A DNA stretch of 64,000 nucleotides from Todiramphus chloris collaris. Taxonomy: Eukaryota; Chordata; Aves; Coraciiformes; Alcedinidae. Both the position numbers and the translations under genes were made by a program. Under the pieces are notes generated by a model. It was not told where the DNA came from. It saw only the letters and a program-made list of their open reading frames with translations, and searched no databases. The first letter of the stretch is position 1; every line of letters begins with the position of its first letter. Positions 60,301 through 64,000 of this stretch are shown here, in pieces. The stretch is taken from the NCBI GenBank assembly GCA_025345505.1, contig JANVCC010000261.1, positions 2,654,431-2,718,430 on the forward strand. Reading direction: 5' to 3'.

Positions 60301-63152
60301 TGTTGGAAGTTGTAGGCTTGTTTTCCCCGAGCCAGAAAAATGTTCCACTTAGAATTTGAGTTGACTTTTTACTCCAACATCAATCTCAGTATTAAAATTC
60401 AAACCAAACTTAGCCCATGGAACAAAATCATTCTGCTGCTAGAAGGCCTCATTGCTTGTTCCTGGACCTGCCTTAAGAGTTCTGTTACTTCCAGTCAGCC
60501 TTTTCAATTAACTAACCACTAAACAGCCTCCTGTATGAAAAATTACACCCTGGGTTATGTAGTTGTATAGTTGATATAGCTGCCTTCTTAAATTAAATGA
60601 CTATTTTCCTCTGTGGAATTTGGGATTTGTAACATAAGCATATAGAATTGTGGTAAGTATGTGGCATTATGTAAGAGTAAGCCTCTAGAAAATTTGGAAC
60701 CCCTCTAATCTCTGTGTGATTCTGAGAGAAGTATCAGGTAAGATTTGTTTGGACTGGATTACAGAATGAAAAGAAAGCAGCTTTGACACTTGACTTCTCT
60801 AGTAGCCTTCTGTTATACTCCTCAGTGGTTACAGTAAGTTTACTAAAATGCTTGCACTCTTACAGAGAGAATGGATCACTTCTATGGTTTTTGATCATCA
60901 CAAAGCTCATGTAACAAGCATATCTCTCTTTCCTCTAGGGATTTTTGGCTAATCAGAAGAGAGCTGAGAACTTGAAAGATCCTTCTGTGCTGCCTGACTT
61001 GTGTTTGAGTCATGCAAATCAGCTGATGATTATGTTAACTAATCACAGAAAACTGTTAGATATTAAACAGAAATGTACCACTGCCAAACAGGAGCTTGCA
61101 AATAATCTACAAGTCAGACTGAAGTAAGTTACTGCTTCTTATAGTTATATTGCTTCTGCTTGCATCAAGGCTGTGGAAAGATTATGTGTATTAAGAAAAT
61201 ATTTGGTAATACATAGAGATTTTCTTCATGGGAGAGGAAAAAAAATGTTGGGTCACTTCAGTTTCTATATGAAGTTATTTGGAGGTATGAAACAAAATAT
61301 TACCTCAAGAGAAACTTTTTCTTAGAGTTTAAATGGTCTTCATATCAATAAAATTACATCTAAGAACCTACAATCCCTTCTCTTATCATCCACCTCAGAA
61401 GCCATCAGTATCTTACTAAAATTTGGCACATATATTGAGTTTCTTTAAAAGATTCTAATAAGCATAAGTGAAACCCTCTTCAGTAGCTTGTGATCACATC
61501 TGCTTATAAACCAAAAGTAGTCTTTGTTGCTCTGGATGGACCAGCTTATTAAAAATTCTTCTGGAGAAAGTTACATGATCACTTCCTGAGGTTGTGCTAA
61601 GAGCATTACTTGTCAAAAACAATACCTTCAGTGAAATGGTGGCAAGTGTTCTTTTGGGTGTTTTGAGCACTGATGTGGGTATCTTACTGTGAGTAAGGTA
61701 AAAGGGGACCGCAAGGCGACAGCTGAATTCTGAATTGCTTGGTGCTTCCAGATAGCCTGTTGGTGTAAAACGATGTCTCTGTTCAGGTCATCCAGACATG
61801 TTGCTAATCTTGATGAAATTTACAGGCAGGAAAAGGTGATTGAGTTGTTACCTTCTAAAGTGTAACCTACTTTTGTAGGTGGTGTTGTTTTGTAATGCTT
61901 CATGCTGACCAAGATGGAGAGAAACTCCAAGCGTTGCTTCGTCTTGTAACAGAGCTCCTAGAAAGGGTCAAGGTTGTAGAGGCTCTCAGTACTGTTCCTC
62001 AAATGTACTGTCTAGCTGTTGTTGAGGTTGTGAGGAGGAAAATGTTCATAAAACACTACAGGGAGGTAAGTAAATAAAACTTTGAGACCAAACCTATGTG
62101 TCAATGTATAAATGAACAACTAACTCCATATTTTCCCTTCCACAGTGGGCGGGGGCTTTAATAAAAGATGGGAAACACCTATATGAAGCTGAAAAGGCAA
62201 AAAGGGAATCTTTTGGTAAACTGTTCAGTAAGTACTTTATATTCTGTGAAATCAGAATTGTAGTGACTTTTGTCTTTGTAGTTGAAACACTTCCATGATG
62301 TTGTAGTTTAAGTACCTGTATTTTGTTTAACTTAAATAGGAAATACACCCAGTGTGCCAGATGGTCCTATTATGAACATATTTTTCTACTATTTTTTCTA
62401 TTAAACTAATGTTTCATATAGATTGTCCAAAATACTGCAAAAGCTCTTCTAAAAGCTTTCTAGTTACTACATTTGAATGCAGTTATTTAAAAGAAGAGTA
62501 ATGCTCACAGAGTAGTTTCTGTTTGAACATGCTCTGGGAGTGTTACTCTTCTTTTAAATAACACTTCTAAAGCCATTACTGTATTTTTGGGTATTGCTAT
62601 GACTTCCTCTGTACTGCTTCAGAAAGAAGGAACAACAAAAACCCCCTTCTAAAGACCTTGACCAAAAGTTAAATGATCAAAAATTAAAGATTGAGATTCT
62701 GGTAAAAGAAATGGGATTTTTTTTAATCTTCAAAGTCTGCAACTTATGTTTTGAATGAACTGCTAAAATAAGAAAACTGAGCAAAAGGCTATCAAAATTT
62801 TGGAAAGGAGATTAGTGAAAAGTAATTAGCAATGAAATTTTGGCAAACAAGCTGAGGCTTTTGTAAGGGGGAACATTAGGCAAAAAGAGGCTTCAATGGA
62901 GCAACACATTCTGCTTGGATGGTGGCTTTTGGCTGAAGTTGTAATTTCTGTGTTGTCAAGAAATGGCATTGTTAGTAATGCTTTGAAATTTAGGTGAGCT
63001 GTTAAATGGCAGTAGTTTGTTTTCTCACAAGGTATTATTTGTACGTGGCACTTCTTTCTTTTAAATAACCTTTTTTTTTTTTCTGCCCAGGGAAGTCTTT
63101 TCTAAGGAATCGTTTGTTTAGAGGACTTGACTCCTGGCCTCCATCCTTTTGT
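39256..63152 (+). CDS. RB1CC1: RB1CC1 (FIP200), N-terminal 565 codons, joined from ten exons
   Basis: RB1CC1/FIP200 is the scaffold subunit of the cytosolic ULK1-ATG13-FIP200-ATG101 complex that starts autophagosome formation. Ten exons (39256-39326, 41700-41826, 42078-42248, 52803-53005, 54119-54554, 58453-58623, 60939-61123, 61879-62065, 62146-62227, 63091-63152) have GT-AG borders and matching phases. They sum to 1,695 nt, exactly 565 codons with no internal stop. The translation starts MKLYVFLVNTGTTLTFDTEL and stays close to my recollection of mammalian FIP200 throughout, except in the acidic Ser/Glu-rich part of the fifth coding exon (about residues 210-310). From family knowledge, residues 1-80 form a ubiquitin-like fold and the rest of this region builds the C-shaped dimer that binds ATG13. 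The gene is cut by the window end: the basic KPRK-type nuclear signal, long coiled coil and Claw domain should follow. Identification rests on recalled family sequence, not on a search. Confidence 0.97.
39327..41699 (+). other. RB1CC1: RB1CC1 intron between coding exons 1 and 2
   Basis: 2.37 kb with a gtaagg donor. No element recognised. Confidence 0.85.
41700..41826 (+). CDS. RB1CC1: RB1CC1 coding exon 2, residues 24-66
   Basis: The acceptor gctttccag ends at 41699 and the donor ACA|gtaagt starts at 41827. It reads VADLKHAIQTKYKIAIQHQV, then a GGE(C)MAPDRR loop and YSAGT, completing the ubiquitin-like fold. It ends in phase 0. The 59 bp starting at its last base are repeated 3.4 kb downstream in intron (45218-45276). 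Confidence 0.97.
42078..42248 (+). CDS. RB1CC1: RB1CC1 coding exon 3, residues 67-123
   Basis: The acceptor gagtgtag ends at 42077 and the donor GTG|gtaagt starts at 42249. It is 171 nt and phase 0 on both sides. It encodes DTNPIFLFNKEMILCERPPA and then the KVEESLMMPAVFHTVASRTQ stretch typical of FIP200. It follows the previous exon after only 251 bp. The next intron is the longest inside the coding part, 10.55 kb. Confidence 0.97.
45218..45276 (+). repeat. Intronic copy of an RB1CC1 splice-donor segment
   Basis: The sequence agtaagtgcatat ... catttattggtgaagaaaaa ... gatgt repeats 41826-41884, which spans the donor of coding exon 2, with a handful of substitutions. The copy keeps an intact gtaagt but no exon is recognisable upstream of it. 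Confidence 0.85.
47514..47523. promoter_or_regulatory. CLEAR-type E-box palindrome GTCACGTGAC
   Basis: A perfect ten-base match to the TFEB/TFE3 consensus, in the 10.5-kb intron between RB1CC1 coding exons 3 and 4. Sequence match only; a single ten-base match in 64 kb can occur by chance. Confidence 0.25.
51633..51720 (+). mobile_element. CR1 LINE 3' tail
   Basis: 'ggtaaccctgctttggcagg' through 'ccttccaacccctacagttc' and 'tatgattctatgg', in the intron before RB1CC1 coding exon 4. Confidence 0.9.
52803..53005 (+). CDS. RB1CC1: RB1CC1 coding exon 4, residues 124-190
   Basis: The acceptor ttttaattgcag ends at 52802 and the donor CA|gtaggt starts at 53006. It encodes EMYEVAKKLCSFCEGLVHDE, the QGWAAIMANLEDC segment, and a helix ending DDIKLKLT. 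Its last codon is split (CA + C = His). Read alone, the frame ends in a TAG made by the donor. This is the helical region that takes part in FIP200 dimerisation. Confidence 0.97.
53006..54118 (+). other. RB1CC1: RB1CC1 intron between coding exons 4 and 5
   Basis: 1.11 kb. A-rich tract at 53783-53832, a TG-rich stretch near 53440-53470, and an unusual A-rich 3' end. Confidence 0.88.
53783..53832. repeat. A-rich tract
   Basis: Two runs of A (14 and 10 long) around 'tggaaagaaaaaaatgc' in the intron before RB1CC1 coding exon 5. Confidence 0.8.
54119..54554 (+). CDS. RB1CC1: RB1CC1 coding exon 5, residues 191-336
   Basis: The largest coding exon here (436 nt). The donor AGG|gtaagt starts at 54555. 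The acceptor is unusual: pyrimidines, then seven A residues, then G (54111-54118). It opens with LGSAVSIMAKIPLLECLTRH and ends with FNVSLLDWINVQDRPNDVES and VRKCFDSMSR, all family-like. The middle (about residues 210-310) is acidic and Ser/Glu-rich, with no predicted fold, and differs much more from the mammalian protein as I recall it. That fits the flexible loop of the N-terminal domain. Phase 0 at its end. Confidence 0.95.
57058..57112 (+). repeat. Poly-T / poly-G tract, possible G-quadruplex
   Basis: A T-rich run is followed by 11 G (57083-57093), then G6 and G4 blocks up to 57112. It could fold as a G-quadruplex in the sense strand of the intron before RB1CC1 coding exon 6. Confidence 0.85.
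58064..58282 (+). mobile_element. CR1 LINE 3' end
   Basis: It begins in the ORF2 C terminus (MRKNFFTVRVTEHWNSLSRE, VVESPSLETFQ) and runs through 'ggcaggggggttggacttga' to 'cattctgtgatt'. It inserted 170 bp upstream of RB1CC1 coding exon 6, in sense orientation, without disturbing the exon. Confidence 0.94.
58453..58623 (+). CDS. RB1CC1: RB1CC1 coding exon 6, residues 337-393
   Basis: The acceptor ttatttttttag ends at 58452 and the donor CAG|gtaata starts at 58624. It is 171 nt, phase 0 on both sides. It encodes PFLAECRQTIAKLDNQNMKA, IKGLEDRLYALDQMIASCSR and LVNEQKELAQ, long amphipathic helices of the Atg17-like N-terminal domain. A CR1 tail ends about 170 bp upstream of its acceptor. Confidence 0.97.
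58624..60938 (+). other. RB1CC1: RB1CC1 intron between coding exons 6 and 7
   Basis: 2.3 kb, AT-rich, no repeat or RNA gene recognised. Confidence 0.88.
60939..61123 (+). CDS. RB1CC1: RB1CC1 coding exon 7, residues 394-454
   Basis: The acceptor ctttcctctag ends at 60938 and the donor GAA|gtaagt starts at 61124. It is 185 nt and phase 2 at its end. It encodes GFLANQKRAENLKDPSVLPD, then LCLSHANQLMIMLTNHRKLL and KQKCTTAKQELANNLQVRLK. The final Lys codon is completed by G from the next exon. Confidence 0.97.
61124..61878 (+). other. RB1CC1: RB1CC1 intron between coding exons 7 and 8
   Basis: 755 bp, no element recognised. Confidence 0.9.
61879..62065 (+). CDS. RB1CC1: RB1CC1 coding exon 8, residues 455-517
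   Basis: The acceptor cttttgtag ends at 61878 and the donor GAG|gtaagt starts at 62066. It encodes WCCFVMLHADQDGEKLQALL, then RLVTELLERVKVVEALSTVP and QMYCLAVVEVVRRKMFIKHY. The downstream intron is only 80 bp, the shortest here. Confidence 0.97.
62146..62227 (+). CDS. RB1CC1: RB1CC1 coding exon 9, residues 518-544
   Basis: The acceptor cttccacag ends at 62145 and the donor TCA|gtaagt starts at 62228. It is 82 nt and ends in phase 1. It encodes WAGALIKDGKHLYEAEKAKR followed by ESFGKLF; the split Arg codon is A + GG. Too short to stand out as an open frame, it was placed by splice sites, phase and family sequence. Confidence 0.96.
62228..63090 (+). other. RB1CC1: RB1CC1 intron between coding exons 9 and 10
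   Basis: 863 bp. It contains the inverted repeat at 62482-62562. A short stretch 'ttcttttaaataac' resembling its right arm recurs near 63057, just before the T-rich acceptor tract. Confidence 0.88.
62482..62562 (+). repeat. 31-bp-stem inverted repeat with 19-nt loop, in RB1CC1 intron
   Basis: The left arm (62482-62512) begins gttatttaaaagaagagtaa. The right arm (62532-62562) is its reverse complement over 31 positions. The outer 20 pairs are perfect. The inner part has two wobble-compatible pairs (U-G, G-U in the sense RNA) and one A/G mismatch. The loop is 62513-62531. The whole is 81 nt, the size of a metazoan pre-miRNA, and is transcribed in the sense direction with the host gene. It could instead be a small MITE or a folded repeat remnant. 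No sign of target-site duplication was seen directly outside the arms. Confidence 0.7.
63091..63152 (+). CDS. RB1CC1: RB1CC1 coding exon 10, residues 545-565
   Basis: The acceptor is a T-rich tract followed by ctgcccag, ending at 63090. The exon encodes KSFLRNRLFRGLDSWPPSFC. I end it at TGT|gtacgt (63152/63153) because the frame beyond this point reads into sequence unlike FIP200, and because the mammalian protein continues here with a TQKPRK-type segment. The donor gtacgt is acceptable but less common than gtaagt. The next coding exon is not present in the remaining 850 bases unless it is hidden in the assembly gap. Confidence 0.9.
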
Positions 63153-63676
63153 GTACGTACTCAGCATAATTCTGGATTTTATTTCATTTTTATGAATGAT
63201 ACTTTGACAAATGAAAAACCTAAGCTTGATTCATTCAAGCTGTATGCCTGTGACATTGCTCTGGCACAGATGAAAAAGCTGGGAGCGAGTGTTCTTTGCT
63301 ATTTCAAGTGACCTATATTAACACTGGTTCATAACTTCCAGTGTGCTGAGAGAGGAAATGTCAGCTCAATACTCCTTTTTAACAAGGAGTCTGTGGTATT
63401 GAACAAAAAATTGCTAATAATGATCAGAAAAAAGGAAGCCAGGAGGGATAATTTGATCATCATCCTTTCTATAATGCAAAAGCATTTTCATTACTCTCTT
63501 GGGTGATAGCATGAAAGAGTGAAAAAATACAGCTGTAATGAAGCATTGCTTGTTAACTTTGGTATCATACTGCTTGGTTAATTCAAATAAGGTAACTCTC
63601 CCTGAGTCTAATGTTGCTATCTCACTTGGCCTCATTTAACCTTTTCAGATTCTCCTTTGCAGCTCCCCCCCCCCCC

Positions 63677-63776
63677 NNNNNNNNNNNNNNNNNNNNNNNN
63701 NNNNNNNNNNNNNNNNNNNNNNNNNNNNNNNNNNNNNNNNNNNNNNNNNNNNNNNNNNNNNNNNNNNNNNNNNNNN
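63677..63776. other. Assembly gap (100 N)
   Basis: Exactly 100 unknown bases, a size often used for gaps of unknown length. It directly follows 12 C residues, which probably stopped sequencing or assembly. Confidence 0.99.
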
Positions 63777-63935
63777 TTAAGGATACTTGGTAAATAATAA
63801 TGCTCCTCATTTCAGTGTTTTGAATATGAGCTGGATTCATACTCGACTTTGTGCTCAGCAGCACAGAAAAATAAAGGTTCAGTGCCATCTTCCTATCCCT
63901 TAACTTTTTTAATGTTTATGAAGCTTGGTACTAGG

Positions 63936-63991
63936 AAGGGAGTTGGACTAGATGATTTTTGTAGGTCCCCTCCAAGTGAAATGCTCTGTTC
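63936..63991 (+). mobile_element. CR1 LINE 3' tail, decayed
   Basis: 'gggagttggactagatgatt' and 'gtaggtcccctccaagtgaa' match the CR1 3' tail, with more substitutions than the other copies. Confidence 0.75.
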
Positions 63992-64000
63992 TACTGCTGC

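Larger units (their letters stand above)
63153..64000 (+). other. RB1CC1: Start of next RB1CC1 intron, with gap and CR1 tail
   Basis: From the gtacgt donor to the window end. It contains a 12-C run, the 100-N gap and a decayed CR1 tail. No FIP200-like exon is visible in the known bases. Confidence 0.75.

Noticed and set aside
63153-63311. Continuation of RB1CC1 coding exon 10 to the stop at 63309
   Set aside because: The frame stays open, but after Cys565 the residues no longer resemble FIP200 and a gtacgt donor lies exactly at the point where the family sequence changes exon.
1-64000. CRISPR arrays, bacterial operons, riboswitches or phage genes
   Set aside because: The window is vertebrate nuclear DNA. 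No regularly spaced repeats or prokaryotic gene organisation are present.

Overview
This is nuclear DNA from a vertebrate, most probably a bird. It is AT-rich with a single CpG island. It carries at least ten copies of the 3' end of CR1 LINEs in both orientations, several ending in the familiar avian 'ggttggaagggacct...' and 'attctgtga' motifs. It also has one avian-type retroviral LTR remnant, and the recognisable gene has small exons and long GT-AG introns. The order or species cannot be fixed from the sequence alone.

One gene can be identified with confidence: RB1CC1 (FIP200, the scaffold of the ULK1 autophagy-initiation complex), on the + strand and running off the right end. A CpG-island promoter with an untranslated first exon lies near 22.6-23.6 kb (donor at 23177). 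The ATG exon is at 39199-39326. Nine further coding exons follow at 41700, 42078, 52803, 54119, 58453, 60939, 61879, 62146 and 63091. All ten exons join in frame with GT-AG boundaries and give codons 1-565. This is the N-terminal, ATG13-binding and dimerising part of a protein of about 1,600 residues. The coiled coil and C-terminal Claw domain lie beyond the window.

The 22 kb upstream of the CpG island is intergenic as far as I can see. It holds CR1 fragments, an LTR fragment, a 190-bp pyrimidine pentanucleotide microsatellite, a 55-bp tandem duplication, and one isolated exon-like open stretch (5709-5836) that I could not identify. Introns hold more CR1 tails, two local duplications, T/G-rich tracts and a 100-bp assembly gap (63677-63776).

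I found no undescribed multi-gene system. The observations most worth checking are a 31-bp-stem hairpin of pre-miRNA size in the last complete intron (62482-62562), a 17-codon uORF whose stop overlaps the RB1CC1 start codon as ATGA, a duplicated intron segment that carries an intact copy of a splice donor 3.4 kb downstream, a perfect CLEAR-type palindrome in a long intron, and a coding exon whose acceptor has seven A residues directly before its final G.
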